A stretch of 64,000 bases of DNA, from assembly GCA_015179045.1 (NCBI GenBank), contig WHUZ01000006.1:1302001-1366000 (forward strand), written 5' to 3'. Source of the DNA: Kalaharituber pfeilii. Taxonomy: Eukaryota > Ascomycota > Pezizomycetes > Pezizales > Pezizaceae. Numbering within the stretch: the first letter of the stretch is position 1; every line of letters begins with the position of its first letter. Positions 22,761-34,674 of the stretch are shown here, in pieces. The notes beneath the pieces were generated by a model. The model worked only from the letters and a program-made list of their open reading frames with translations, searched no databases and was not told where the DNA came from. Both the position numbers and the translations under genes were made by a program.

Positions 22761-23963
22761 CTACAAATCTCTCTCTTTCAACGCTAACTTCCTCCCAATA
22801 TTCCCAAAGCATACACAACTGCAAAACAACACACTCCACATCCATGCTCCCACCCCCACTGTCTCGTAACTCACTACCCCTAACAGCATCTCGTCCCCCG
22901 TCCCCTCCCTAGCTCCAGCAGCACCAGCCATTAGTCGATCATTATGCGTCTCCGGAGCCTGAATCATATCCGGGTTGATTTGGCAGAGCACCATAGTGCC
23001 AGCAATGGCGACAAAGGAAGACAACCAGAGGCCGGAGCGGGTCCGATCGATGAGGTACCAGAGAAACGGGTTGACGAGGGAGAGAGTGAGGGAGACTTGC
23101 AGGGTGGATTGCCATGGGAGTTTCCGCTGTAAAATGTCGTGACTCGTTAGCATCTCGAATAGAACCAGCTGCTTGGATGAGACACTTACAATTGCATATG
23201 CAATACCCACAAAAGCACCAACACTCCTTACCACCTGTGCCCAATCCATCATTCCTCCTCTTTCCTCACCTTCACCATCCGCAGAAGGATCTTCTCCGAA
23301 GAAGTAGTCTATCCACGGCAATAAAGAACCCAGTGCCACTCCTACCACACCCCAAATCAACAGATATCCTATATTGTATCCTTCAATCTCCTCCCACCAT
23401 GCTGGTGTGAACGTCTTTGTATTATGAAGATGCATAACAATCACCCCGTAACCGATTCCAAATACCAGTAGCGCAGCTAGCCTCAAGATAAGAAGGGGGA
23501 TTGGCGTGCGTTTTCTTCGCCGCCATGGGCGAGCAGCATCCTGCTTAACGCTCTTAGCCTTCCCGTTCGACTTTGCAGTGCCGTTCATGGCGCCATTCGC
23601 GGGAGGTACCCCATTTCCATTTGCGCTGGTATCCGAGACATTAACCATGCTATTTGTCCGCGATAAAAAGGAAGGCGTTGGTGGCTCCGTTCCATCACTA
23701 TAGGTGTGAGAATATATTCCAAACAGTGTCGAGGTCGTTAAGTTGAGAAGAGATTTCGTACGTTGTGAACCATTTGGAGTAGAGGCTCCTGTGAGAGAAT
23801 GCGGATACACTCCTGAGTCGTCAATCCAGGAAGGTAGCTCTAGCCTAGATTCTGTGCCGTTGGTGACCGGTGTGGATGTGCCCGAGGAGGTATTGAGTTC
23901 GAAGGGTCGTCTTGGTTTAGGACGATAGATGGGGACGCCATCGTTGCTGTTGAAACTCGACAT
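22761..23963 (-). CDS. INSIG-family ER membrane protein
   Basis: Fungal insulin-induced-gene (INSIG/Nsg1) homologue, an ER multipass protein that in other eukaryotes binds HMG-CoA reductase or SREBP-SCAP to control sterol synthesis. Two exons (23963-23190 and 23126-22761) give 379 residues. The first 145 residues are Ser/Thr-rich cytosolic sequence with TSTP and TPTPSF-type phosphosites and a basic patch (RPWRRRKRTPIP). Membrane segments begin at LLILRLAALLVFGIGYGVIV. Conserved landmarks are IGYLLIWGVVGVALGSLLPW, RKLPWQSTLQVSLTLSLVNP, LWYLIDRTRSG and CQINPDMI. The 63-nt intron (23127-23189) has a GTAAGT donor but is in frame and stop-free. The start is MSSFNSNDG; the open frame upstream begins only with a non-ATG codon. 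Confidence 0.9.
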   Translation of the reverse strand: MSSFNSNDGVPIYRPKPRRPFELNTSSGTSTPVTNGTESRLELPSWIDDSGVYPHSLTGASTPNGSQRTKSLLNLTTSTLFGIYSHTYSDGTEPPTPSFLSRTNSMVNVSDTSANGNGVPPANGAMNGTAKSNGKAKSVKQDAARPWRRRKRTPIPLLILRLAALLVFGIGYGVIVMHLHNTKTFTPAWWEEIEGYNIGYLLIWGVVGVALGSLLPWIDYFFGEDPSADGEGEERGGMMDWAQVVRSVGAFVGIAYAIVSVSSKQLVLFEMLTSHDILQRKLPWQSTLQVSLTLSLVNPFLWYLIDRTRSGLWLSSFVAIAGTMVLCQINPDMIQAPETHNDRLMAGAAGAREGTGDEMLLGVVSYETVGVGAWMWSVLFCSCVCFGNIGRKLALKERDL

Positions 23964-26531
23964 TTCTGTAAACAATGCTCACTTTTTAGCTCTGTTGTAG
24001 TTGTTTGGTGACTCGCTTGCTGACAAGGTTGTATTGAGTCGACGAAAGGGGTTGCCGAGTGTGTTATAGCGCCCACCAAATTTCTTCAGATGCTACAAAT
24101 ATACGGTAAGTATTGACAGCTACTATTTATTGAACTACTGCGTATTGCCTAGAATTGTCGGTCAAAATGACAGGAATGAAGCGGTATGATGTGACTTGTG
24201 ATATGACCAGCAAGACGCAGAATGTCCCTTAACAAAGGTGTGCAGAACCCTCGCTAGGAACTACAAGATCCCGAAAACAGGGCGTGTCAAAGCACACTAA
24301 AAAAGGCAGGAATGCAGATTAAATAGCACGGACGGCTTACTCCGAAATCTCGATGTTCAGATGGGAAGTCGGATCCAGCGGTTGTGCACGTTGCGAATTT
24401 ATTGTTCGCTTTTCGCTGTTGCAATCACGTGTAAATGTATAATTCCGAGAAGCGTTACTTCTATCATCGATTATCGCTGAACGCAGCTCTAGCGTGGTGC
24501 GAGTCTGTTCAGGGATCAATAGTTTCTTATTGAACAGAGATCCTTTGGAGTGCTCAAATATAGAGGCAGATCTCTGTAGCTCGATCAAGAGGTTAGCAGC
24601 GACAAACGCTTTGCATTTATAAGAGGGCACGGCTAGTAGGACATAAGCTAGAGAATTTCATGTGAACCAAAACAGCTGTTACTGGGTCACTGGGTAATCC
24701 GAATTGTGATAACTGAGTCCAGACACGGTCTCCCCTGGCCCATTTCCCCCGGGAAACTGTGGTCTGTGTTGGGGAATGCAGTAGCTATCATAGCAGGCAA
24801 GGGACTTACTTACTCAGCACTCGTTCAGAAGCTACTGGTCCAGTGGTTTCCCCAGACGGCGAGAGGATGCTGACGAAACGGAGGGTATCTAGTTGGACTG
24901 AGCTGGAAGCTATACAAGCAGCCTTCGGTTATGCAGCTCAGCCAGCCAGTTGTTTATAAGCTGTATGATATTTTCGATGCCTTCGCTAGCGCGCTCTCTT
25001 GTTCAATTCGGGAGGAGGAAGGGGATTGGGGGAGATTGAGAATAGAAGGAGAGGAAACTGTGGGACGGGCGGGGGGGGTCGGAAGCATCAAGGGTGGGGA
25101 TGGGAATGGGCCACCTGACCTCGTGGACGTATGATACTCACGCCGTCTCGTAACTGCTTGAATCAGACAGTCTCCGGCCGACGTGCCCTGTGGCCCTGCT
25201 CCAGCGCAATCCCTCCTGTCTCGTTCTCTTATACCACCACCACCACCACCACCACCACCACCACCACCACCACCACCACCACCACATACCAGCGCGTGGC
25301 CTTGCGTGCCATGCACATCATTCTGAAGGCATCCAGGCACAAGTTGATCTCAGCCCGGGTCCCCCGCATGCTCGGACGCCCTGCTGGATCACATGGCGCC
25401 GTTTTTTGCTACCCTTTTCTTTTTCCGGCGATTTTGTGGGGAAAGCAAGTACGGTACGTACCGCGCCGCGCAGCAGAAGCACAGGTGAGAGCGCGCTCGT
25501 TGTGGCGGCCCCTTCGAACCGTCTCTGCGCTGTGCGAGCCACCGCCAATTCGATTGCAGCATCAATGCAATATGCAAGCAAGCGCAGATGCAAATGTGCT
25601 GCACGAAGTTACACGGGCCCGCGCGGTTTCTAGATACAGACGTCCCTAGGGGTGCCTGGAGCGTCTATGCATATGTGCCCGCAGCTGAATGGAGCAAACT
25701 GCCGCGGGCCTGACCTACTTAGACTTCATGGCAGCCAATTTACAAGTCATGACTGCTGGCGCCGGCTGCTGGCGTTGAGCATTCCCGCTCTGCCGCTTGC
25801 CCCCAAAACGCAGCCCCTTATCCAGGGTGCAAGTGTATCAATGTGCGCACTTACTTTAATGAATCTGGACAGGGACTGCATATAAACAGTCGCCTGATGA
25901 ATCATTTGTTTGACACTGTCACCGCGGTTGCCGCTCACAGGTTAGCATTTCTCCCCAGCCCGACCGATCGTTGATGATTGACATTAACTTATATTGAGCA
26001 GTTTAGCTTTGTTTTTCTGATAGTGCTGCTAGAAGGCCCTCTTGGACTTGCTGTGTTGCGCTTTCTGCAAGAGACAATGCTGGGCTGCTTCGATGTATGA
26101 TAGGTGGTATTGGCCCGTCATGAGAGAGGACCGTACTGTAGGTATGGTGGGGTGCTGCTCCGCACACTCCCTCCGCATCCACGATACTAGGGTGGTATGA
26201 TTTCTTCAGCCCTGGTATGATTTGTTTCAAATCCCAAATTTATTCATGTTTTATAGAGAGTCTAGACGTCATTCTCAAGTTCACGCTACTGTATTGCTAA
26301 GAATGTTTCAAAGCCAACCATATCGACTACTGTTCTTGTGGTCCAACGACAATAAATCGACCAATACGATTAGCATAAATTTATTTTTCAACTTTTCCTT
26401 TTTTTTTTTTTTTACTTTTCTTTTTTCTTTTCTTTTCTTTCCTCTTTTTTTATTATTAGAGTATTTGTACTGAATAGGAGATTCCCCACCCACACCAATG
26501 CCAGTTGAACGCTTCCTCTGATCCACGCAAA
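23964..26531. other. gene-free 2.5-kb stretch
   Basis: No convincing gene. The left part is the INSIG promoter. It holds a CAC trinucleotide microsatellite (see separate entry) and T-rich tracts near 26400-26450. Short open frames at 24337-24630, 25131-25649 and 26003-26230 lack domains. Confidence 0.5.
25231..25287. repeat. CAC trinucleotide microsatellite
   Basis: About 18-19 uninterrupted CAC units. Frames through it give His or Thr runs (or Gly on the other strand) that inflate spurious open frames. Confidence 0.95.
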
Positions 26532-26533
26532 TA

Positions 26534-26923
26534 CAGTGCCTAGCAGAAAGTCTTCCTAGTATGGTTTTGCTATGCAGCATAAGGGAAAGCTTTTACCAAG
26601 TCTCTTGGAGTTGCGAGACATGCAGCCGAGCGCACCTCCCCTGCACTATTCCTCAGTATCATGATAAAAATCACAAAGAAATCAATAAAGTAACAACAGA
26701 ATTACAGAAAAATAGTAGTCCGCATGAATGGACACTGGAGAATCTGAGTCTCTTTTCAGAATTTCAAATTGAGCATTTTTGGTTTGATTGTTCTGTTTTT
26801 GCAAGGAAGGTGCACTCGGCTGCATGTCTCTCGACTCCAAAGGATACTTGGTAAAGTGGACCTCGTGCTTTCCCTTATGCTGCATACTGAAACCATTCTA
26901 GGAAGACTTTCTGCTAGGCACTG
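26534..26923. mobile_element. 390-bp foldback MITE
   Basis: Long inverted arms of about 115 bp begin CAGTGCCTAGCAGAAAGTCT on the left, with the complementary sequence closing at 26923. The arms continue through TATGCAGCATAAGGGAAAGC and GAGACATGCAGCCGAG blocks with about 85-90 percent agreement and one short indel. TA flanks both ends. The CAGTG terminus and TA target resemble Tc1/mariner-type ends. The roughly 160-bp unpaired centre has no recognisable transposase. Confidence 0.88.
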
Positions 26924-27810
26924 TATATACGTACATTGGGGAACCAAAGCAGATTGACAAACAGTTGGAGTACGAGAGAATGCGAGAAACGGCGGTTAGT
27001 AATAGCTTCTTTACTGTTGTTATCACCTATTCGTGAGACCAATTGAACCTCCAGCAGACAGGACAGTACATGACATATCAATAGTAAGAATGCTGCCTAT
27101 AGCCGAACGCGCAGTCTGCGGGCCCCCTGAAATACTGTCTTATGAGCGGATACTGTGAAACTACACTACATGCTTTACACAGGACTTATCCAACAACATA
27201 CAAGTACTGGCCCATCCATTACATGCTTTGCACGTGACCTTTGTACCTCCTCTTCGTGTGTAATATACTCTCCATTCTCATTACCGCTTCCCTCTGAAGT
27301 GTTTATTGCCACACTGAATGGAAGTTCATATTACTGTCTTATTGGTGAGCCACTGATATCGGCATACACTGACATTATTTTTCCTGTCTTGCGAGTCCTA
27401 TCGTAGGATTCTTTTTTACTATGAGTTCACACTGTATCAAGTCTTGGCACACTGGCGCCAATACCGGAAGAGAAGCGATCTCCCCACCTATACTCGAGTA
27501 GTCTGGTTAACCCCACCTCGAAAATCCAAAATGGCCGAAGCTGGTAACAGGTGTGGGGTTGCGGCCCGCGTCTACCTCAGCTTCCCCCAATTGGCCCAAG
27601 CTGCACACTTTTAATAGAAATATGTCTCAACCCATTGGAGCACTTAAATACCGGCAGACTTTTAGAATATATGAGTTTGAGAATTCAGAAGACAACTTGA
27701 CACGATCTCGAGTGTGATAAGTATCAGTGCTTTTCATCTTTGCTTACCTGTTCTTGCATTCCCATTTTATTGCATCTGATTTCGAAATAACTCTAGGCGG
27801 GATCCAAATC
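26924..27810. other. gene-free stretch, methyltransferase promoter side
   Basis: No gene or repeat recognised. The last few hundred bases should hold the promoter of the methyltransferase gene. Confidence 0.4.
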
Positions 27811-29030
27811 ATGCCGCTCGATATCCCCACCCGCCTCCAAGCGGCCATGTTCCCGCTTGTGCTCCTTCTGATAGCGGTAGCATGTCAGTATTACTCTACT
27901 CAATTTCTTGTATTGTGAAAGTTTCCACGTGTCATATCTCTGCATAAGTCTCGAGGCTTTTTAACTTGAGATTCCATCCGAGTCGAGAAAGTTTATTGTG
28001 ACATAGAAATATTACTAAACTGTCACCGCTAATATGGAACCCGCTGTGCAGGCACCCTTGTTACTTTTCTCGAAATTGCTCTCAAGGACCGTCGTCCCTT
28101 CGAGATCTTCTCAAAATCCAAATGGCGACATCGAGCATTTGAAAAATTCTGGATTTTGTTTGGGCCAATGACACATAAAGTGATAGGGACTGAGGTCAAG
28201 CAGGTGTTAGCTCAGGCAAACGGGGTAGTGTTGGAAGTTGGGTTAGTATTAGTTATCTATCTAACTATCCAATTACCTTATATATCTCATTCCTTTGTGA
28301 GATAAATGAAATTTTACTGATATACGGTGTGGTTATGTTTTAGACCGGGAAGTGGATTAACTGTCAAATACTTCGATAAAACCAACATCACTCACATCTA
28401 CGGCATCGAGCCCAACACCCATCTGCACGCCGCGCTGCGCGAGGAAGTCAAACGATGCGGCCTTGAAGATATTTACACCATTGTTGGTACGTTCCCGCTA
28501 TTTTTCTTTCCAGCTCTCCCAATTAAATCTATCACTAACAAAACTCTAAACCTTAAAGGCTGCGGCGTCGAAGACCTTTCCACCCTTCATTCCTACAAAA
28601 TCTACCCCGGCACCATCGACACTGTCGCCTGCGTCCATGTCTTGTGTAGTGTACCCAATTTGAAGGACACCGCCCACGGGATTTACGATCTTATCCGTCC
28701 CGGCGGCCAAATGCTCGTCTATGAGCATGTCTTGCAAAAGAAAGGCATTTTGGCGATATATCTCCAAGGTTCATCATCTTCTCCCCCGCACGCTAAATAT
28801 ATCAATGCGCAATTTTGTGTCTGGTGGGCGAGGCACTGACATGTGAGATAGCTCTATTCGATATCCCCTGGGCGACCTTTCTCGATGGATGTAACCTTAG
28901 ACGTCCAACAGATGAGGTACTGAAGCAGACAGGCATGTGGGAGAATGTGGAGCTGGAGGAGAGCATTAACAACAAAGGTGAATATGACGTTATTCCGAAT
29001 GTGAAGGGTAGGTTTGTGAAGGCGACATAA
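27811..29030 (+). CDS. METTL7-like SAM methyltransferase
   Basis: Membrane-anchored class-I methyltransferase related to METTL7 proteins; substrate unknown. Five exons (27811-27883, 28052-28241, 28344-28486, 28559-28768, 28852-29030) splice in frame to 264 residues. The N-terminus (RLQAAMFPLVLLLIAVAC) is a hydrophobic anchor typical of lipid-droplet or ER association. SAM-binding motif I is VLEVGPGSGLTVKY, created across an intron. The acidic ribose-binding position is in YGIEPNTHLH, motif IV lies near DTVACVHVLCSV, and LIRPGGQMLVYEHV is the post-motif strand. The tail FLDGCNLRRPTDEVLKQTGM matches the CNL-R-T family signature. The start is the first ATG in the frame; the upstream extension uses a non-ATG codon. 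Confidence 0.9.
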
Positions 29031-29697
29031 GTGGGAAGACAAAGTAGGACGGATGAAAGGAAGCCAAGTAGGGTTGAGAGGGAAGAGAGGAAGGAGAGAA
29101 AAGGCATCAGTGGGGTGGAGGGGAGGGAAGTTTGGAAGCTGGGTGCGTTTTGGGCCGCCTAAAACAAAATTGGAGGAATCATTGGGTGAGGGATGAGTTG
29201 AGGGTAACACGCTAGGATTGGCCGCGCATTTTGAGGCAGTGTACTTATGGGTGATGCTGTATCCACTATCAAATGAGAAAGTTGTTATAATTAGGAAGTA
29301 ACGTGACCCTCTGTATAGCACCAGCAATGCTATAATAAGTTAAATCAAAAAAAGAAAAGAAGGGTCACTTGAATCATCAATATTCTTCTGCGCCCTATGG
29401 TAGGCCCCATGTCCCGGCCTGTCTGGATATGGATGGAATTCCATGCCCCTCCAAAGTAGCAGCTTATCACGTGATGCATCCTATTTGTCTCACGTATCCC
29501 ACAATCCTGAAATCTCAAGCGGCGTCTCTTTCCCGCCAAGTCTCGTTGCGGCTCAGCGCCCACAGTTCAATTGTCCTCCAATTCATTTCTATCACCGATT
29601 GGTACGGAATTGGATTAGAAAGCATAACCACTAACCGAGAAACTGAAAATACGGTTCCGCGAAATTCAATAATAACTGGGCGAAACCACAACGCACG
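29031..29697. other. intergenic region between two + strand genes
   Basis: 3' end of the methyltransferase gene and promoter of the geranylgeranyltransferase gene. No extra gene seen. Confidence 0.5.
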
Positions 29698-31197
29698 ATG
29701 TCTACTGAAGCAGCCTCCGCAGTGCCCTCTCCCACCGCTCCCGACGAACCCATACTCAACGCTGCCAAACACCTTAAATACTGGCTCCGCTGCCTCAAGT
29801 CTCCGCTTCCAACTCCCTACACTACGACAGACCTCTCTCGTCTCTCGCTTGCCTTCTTCAGCGTCTCGGCCCTCGATCTCCTTGGCGCCCTGCACACGCA
29901 TACAACGGAGTCCGAGCGAGCAGAGTGGATCTCCTGGATTTACTCGTGCCAGCTCCCCGGTGGTGGGTTCCGCGGTAGCCCCGCAACTGCAGGCACAGGC
30001 GAGGTCTGGGACGTTGCGAACTTGCCTGCGTGCTACTTTGCCTTAGCGGCGCTCGCGGTGCTAGGGGATGGATTTGGGGGCATGAATTGGGTTGGCTTAG
30101 CGAAGGTATTGAAGAGTTTGCAGAGGGAGGATGGCGGTTTCGGGGAGTGGGTGTTGAAAGGGGGCATGGGGATACGAGGCGAGGAAGGGGATGCAGTGAT
30201 GGGAGGCGAAGATATGAGGTTTATGTATTGTGCTTGTGCGGTGCGGTGGTTTTTGAAAGGGGGCGAGAAGGGAAGGAGGGTAATTGAGGGGGTGGAGGAT
30301 ATTGACGTGGGCAAGGCGGTGAGGTTTATTATGAATTCGACGGTAGGTAGGAGTCCCCACATCCTCATCCCTCTCTCTCTTCTCCCACCTCATGATCTCT
30401 CCTACTTCCCCACTACTCATTTTCACCAATGGAGAAAGAATCTTCACTAACCCTCGCCCTTCATCTCCCCGCGACAAAAGCGTGAAGGAGTATAGACCTA
30501 CGACCACGGCTTCTCCGCATACCCGTTTGTAGAAGCGCACGCCGGGCACGCATACTGCGCCGTTGCGGCTCTCTCTCTTCTAGGCCGCCTTGACGTACTC
30601 GAAGAGGCGGACAAGAACGTCCCAGGGATACCAAATACGGTACCAGGGCAGCCATCTCTGCGGGGGATAATAAAGTGGCTAGTGGACCGACAGGTTGGGT
30701 ATGTGCCTGAGCTAGACTCGCCCGACAGGTCTCGAACATCGTCCCCATTCGAAGAAACAGAGACCGGAGAGCCATCGTCTACCAAGTCCATTACCATCTC
30801 CGCCCCCTCTTCCTCTCCCACCGCTCCCATCTCCCCACGGCCACCTCTTCCACCCCTCCAGCCCCCAAAAGAACCCCTTACAGCCGGCTTCTCCGGCCGT
30901 CCCAATAAGCCTGCCGACACCTGCTACTCCTTCTGGGTCTGCGGCGCGCTCTCGATCCTCTCTTCCTCGCATCTCATCCATGTCCCTGCCAACCGCCGTT
31001 TCCTGCTTCAGCTCACCCAGCATTTGATCGGTGGCTTTGGAAAGCTACCTGGGGTGGAGTGGAGGCCAGACGTGTTGCATTCGTACTTGGGGCTGGCGGC
31101 GTTGGGGGTGTTGAGAGAGCCGGGGATCAAGGAGGTGGATGCGGCATTGTGTGTGGCGAGGGACGTGAAGTGGAGGTGGGAGGGTACAGAGGTTTAA
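29698..31197 (+). CDS. CDC43: geranylgeranyltransferase type I beta subunit
   Basis: Catalytic subunit that, with the shared alpha subunit, attaches geranylgeranyl to CaaX proteins such as Rho1 and Cdc42. Two exons (29698-30342, 30496-31197) give 448 residues. Prenyltransferase alpha-alpha barrel repeats are visible (WIYSCQLPGGGFRGSP, LKSLQREDGGFGEW, YDHGFSAYPFVEAHAGHAYC). Zinc ligands are the Asp and Cys of PADTCYSFWVCG and the His of VLHSYLGLAALG. A Ser/Pro-rich insertion of about 45 residues (near TISAPSSSPTAPISPRPPLP) precedes the zinc-binding helix and is likely a surface loop. The 153-nt intron follows FIMNST. The gene lies about 16 kb from a RhoGAP gene that acts on the same GTPase class, probably by coincidence. 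Confidence 0.93.
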
Positions 31198-31630
31198 GGA
31201 AAGGGGGAGGAAGTGAGATAATGGAGAAAGTTTCAGTTTGGGATTTGTGGCTGCATATTTGAAAATCCCTCTTGAATTACAAAGTACCGTGGATTTATAG
31301 GATATATTGCGAGACCCAGGTTACTATAGGTACTTAGTTCATGATTACCCTTTTTTATTTGTTGTTTATTCCCTCAATTATCATACTTCTGCCCTTTTCC
31401 CAAAAAATTAAAAAACGGGGCTCTAACAAGTTTTTATATGACAAAATTCATGTTATCAAAACCCCCTTGTACAGTAAAGTATTATAGTCTTTCCCAGACG
31501 CTGGTCTACTTAAGTATATATATTCTACTTGAAGTGTTCAAGGTGTTAATAGAACCGTGCTCAGGAACAGATTAAGGCAGAGAGGCAAATCGCTTCAATC
31601 GCCTTTTCAAATGAAAAAAAAAAAAAAAAA

Positions 31631-31661
<31 letters not shown>

Positions 31662-31897
31662 AAATAAATTTTTTTTACCACGTCAAAGGTCAAAACCAGA
31701 ACGTTTCAAGTTACTTGATCTCTCTCTTTCTCTCTCTTGCCCAGTCGTCCCTATGGAATCCAAGTTTGTCATAACCAAAAGATCATTCTTTCTCCGTCCT
31801 TGTTCCTCGTTTCCCCCCTAACCCCACCATCTCCGTCTCTCCAACACTTCAATCCCTCCAATCACAATCTTTGCCCCTTCCCCTGCACCCACTTCCT
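31198..31897. other. intergenic region with TAAA microsatellite
   Basis: Holds an A run followed by a TAAA tetranucleotide repeat and T run (about 31614-31677). No gene seen. Confidence 0.5.
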
Positions 31898-32170
31898 TCA
31901 TTCCCGGCTGGGCTCCCCTCTCTTTCCTTTCGCCCCCTTGGCCGCACTCCGCATCCTCACCCGCACGTACCACAAGGCACAAAACGCAATCACGAACCCA
32001 CCAAACAGAATCTGAGCCCAACTGAGTGAGATGGAGTCGATAGAGGAGAGAGAGAGGTTGGAGTAGCCATCGCGGATGATGTCGGCGTCGGAGTCGGAAT
32101 CGGAGTCGGCAGCGCCAGTGGTGTTGATGTCTTTTATGGTTGTGTAGGCCGTCAGCAACAAAGCTTGAGG
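31898..32170 (-). CDS. possible small single-pass membrane protein
   Basis: The minus-strand frame from about 32170 to the stop at 31898 reads like a real C-terminus. It has an acidic Ser/Asp stretch (AADSDSDSDADIIRDGYSNL), then SLSWAQILFGGFVIAFCALW as one transmembrane helix, then a strongly basic tail (VRMRSAAKGAKGKRG), suggesting a basic side in the cytosol. The 5' end is unresolved: the open frame continues upstream to about 32389 through sequence that looks untranslated, and an intron may separate the true start. No family recognised. Confidence 0.4.
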   Translation of the reverse strand, partial: PQALLLTAYTTIKDINTTGAADSDSDSDADIIRDGYSNLSLSSIDSISLSWAQILFGGFVIAFCALWYVRVRMRSAAKGAKGKRGEPSRE

Positions 32171-32671
32171 TTGTTGGTCAGAGGAGAGGGGGGAAAAGAA
32201 AAGAGTATCATGATATGGATGCAATGATAGGTGGCGGTAATGATAACGATGTATATATATATATCTGAAGATACTTCTTATATTCATAAAACATTCCATG
32301 TAAGAGATTATATGCGGGAGCAGAGCAGGCAAGAGATCATGATCACAACGCACATACTGCACGTGAGACGGCACCAGCACAGCACGCAAGGGCTCATTAT
32401 TTCACTTGCGCCGCCTACAACGTGATGACACAGAAGAGGACGGGAGGTTTCCAGCTTTTGGAATATGGAATCAGGGTAAACAAACATGTGACTAAGTAGT
32501 GCAGCAATAGGAACAAGTAAAGAAAAAAGATCTCTTGCTCTCTTTCATATCATATATTTCTCTTCCTGACTTCATTTTGTCTCAAGGCTTTTTTCTCGTA
32601 CTGTGTACAAAGAAAATCGTACAGAAAAGCGTCGGGGGCTATGCAAAGATGAATCGTAGAAGAAAATGGGC

Positions 32672-33718
32672 TTATAGCTCCTTATGAGTACCTTCATCTT
32701 TTGCGATCGGTTCTTCCGCAGCAGGTGCAGCAGGCTCCTCAGTTGCTTCCTCTTCCTTGAGCTCACCGCTCTTGGCGATAGTCACGGGCTTCTTTGGACG
32801 GTCCATGCCGCCGGTCTCTACTTTCTCGATCTTGGTCACAATGTCCATGCCCTCAAGGACTTCGCCAAAGACAACATGGCGGCCGTCCAGCCAGCTGAAT
32901 GATCCAGTCAATGTCTGCCAGTGAACGGTGAAAACAGTTCAGAGAGATGGGGAAACGTACGAAGTAACGACAGTGGTAATGAAGAACTGTGAGCCATTGG
33001 TATCAGGACCAGCGTTGGCCATGGACAAGAGACCGGGGCGGGAGTGCTTCAGCTTGAAGTTCTCGTCGGCGAACTTGTTTCCGTAAACTATGCTTCCATG
33101 TCAGTTTCTCTTACTTCCACAAACCTCAATAGCCACCAAGGTAACTGAAGACTTACTCGACTTGCCGCCAGTTCCATCACCATTAGTAAAGTCGCCACCC
33201 TGGATCATGAATTGCTTGATGACACGGTGGAATGTAGAGCCCTCATATCCGAAGCCCTTCTCGCCGGTAGCAAGAGCACTGTGATCACCATACATTGTCA
33301 ATACATCTACACCCCCATTTCAATTCAAACACAGGCTTTCGTATTCATCCATACCGGAAGTTCTCAGCGGTCTACAAGTAATCAAATTAGCGTCCATAAC
33401 ACACAGTGCCAATTAAACATTGAGCCATTGCGCTCACCTTGGGCACGGTCTTGCCGTACAACCCCATCACAATCCTTCCAAGCGGCTCGTCTCCATGTTT
33501 AATGTCAAAGAAGACCTGCAATCATTAACAAAGTCTGTCAGTATCGAGCTACATTTCAAGCCCAAACCATAACCCTATTAATGAATTAGGTCCCATTTTG
33601 AGTTTCATACCTTATGCGTGATCTTTGGCCCCTTCGGCTTATCGTCCGCCACAACAAACGCAAACGCGAACACCGCGCACAGTAAAAGAGCGATCGCTCC
33701 TCTGCGGAAGGACACCAT
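32672..33718 (-). CDS. cypB: cyclophilin B, ER peptidyl-prolyl isomerase
   Basis: Peptidyl-prolyl cis-trans isomerase of the secretory pathway, assisting folding in the ER lumen. Six exons (33718-33611, 33515-33438, 33371-33355, 33278-33157, 33087-32961, 32894-32672) splice in frame to 224 residues. The signal peptide is [20 protein letters not shown]. The domain includes [37 protein letters not shown], the catalytic Arg in [27 protein letters not shown], and the cyclosporin-binding Trp in [12 protein letters not shown]. After the domain comes a Glu/Ala-rich linker and the terminal HKEL, an HDEL-like ER retrieval signal. Exon 3 is only 17 nt. At the last intron, the acceptor at 32895-32896 is chosen because the more upstream AG puts a stop in frame. 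Confidence 0.95.
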
Positions 33719-34674
33719 TATGCGTAACGTCTCAGCAGTACTATGGAAGGGTTTTAATTGTATCGATTCAAATTGGTAGTGGTGGAAAAGAGCCGTTGCT
33801 GGTGGATGGAGGAGTGGGGGAAGGGGCTTTATGCTCAGGAAGTTATGGGAAAGGTGGCTAAACTGCTGAACAGGATCAAGCAAAAAGCCGAGAGGGTATT
33901 TATGCATAGTTGCTAGGGTTGTGAAACCCCCCTGCACAAGGTGGAGGCAAGACTAAGTAGTATGTACATGAATATGAATATGTAATACGAGGTTAATATA
34001 CAGGACAGTACAACATCATTCAGTTAATCGCTTGCTTGATTCTCATACTAAGAGGTTAATTTCGTTAATATAGAGCATATTCTCGGTGCGTGAATCTCTT
34101 GCTCCACTGCTCTCCGAAGACAAAGGTTATCATCGTGTCTGGGCTCACCAAAAGCATTCTTGACTGGGTTCTCGGCTGAAGTGAACCCCCAAAGTGTCAA
34201 CCATTCAGTCCCAGCCTACAGCTATTTCTATGAATAAATATCAGTGTTAAAATGCATAGAAAGCATTGCCGTTGCAAACGCATCTACAGCTTACGCCTAG
34301 TATCTGCTCTACATCCTATAATACTTCTGTATATGTCTAAATAGAAAACAATGAACAAACTATTATAAAAGAAATGTAAGTATAAACGAATACTACCAAG
34401 GTGAAGTATGAAATTGCATTTCTCCACTCTTGAACATTTGCCTCAAGCGCGTAAACGTAAAACCAAAAAAAGGAAAGAAGCAGAAGAAGCAGAAGAAAGA
34501 ATTACCATATTGCTGAACAAAAACCCTTCGAAAGAGTTAAAACAATCCATAAACACCGACTATGCGTACGCTTCAATCATAACCAAGCATTAACATCATA
34601 TGTACAAACGAGCGGACGAATCCTTAGTGGCACCCTGGTTACTAGACTAGTGGCACCTCTCCTTTCCTTTCATA
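33719..34674. other. gene-free stretch
   Basis: Cyclophilin B promoter on the left and the 3' region of the F-box gene on the right. No gene or repeat recognised. Confidence 0.5.

Noticed and set aside
22058..22845. Phe-rich minus-strand frames of 85-192 codons
   Set aside because: They are translations of the 41-base A run and neighbouring low complexity.
25131..25649. Two overlapping frames of 147-172 codons through the CAC repeat
   Set aside because: Openness is produced by the trinucleotide repeat and GC-rich flanks; His or Thr runs only, no conserved domain.
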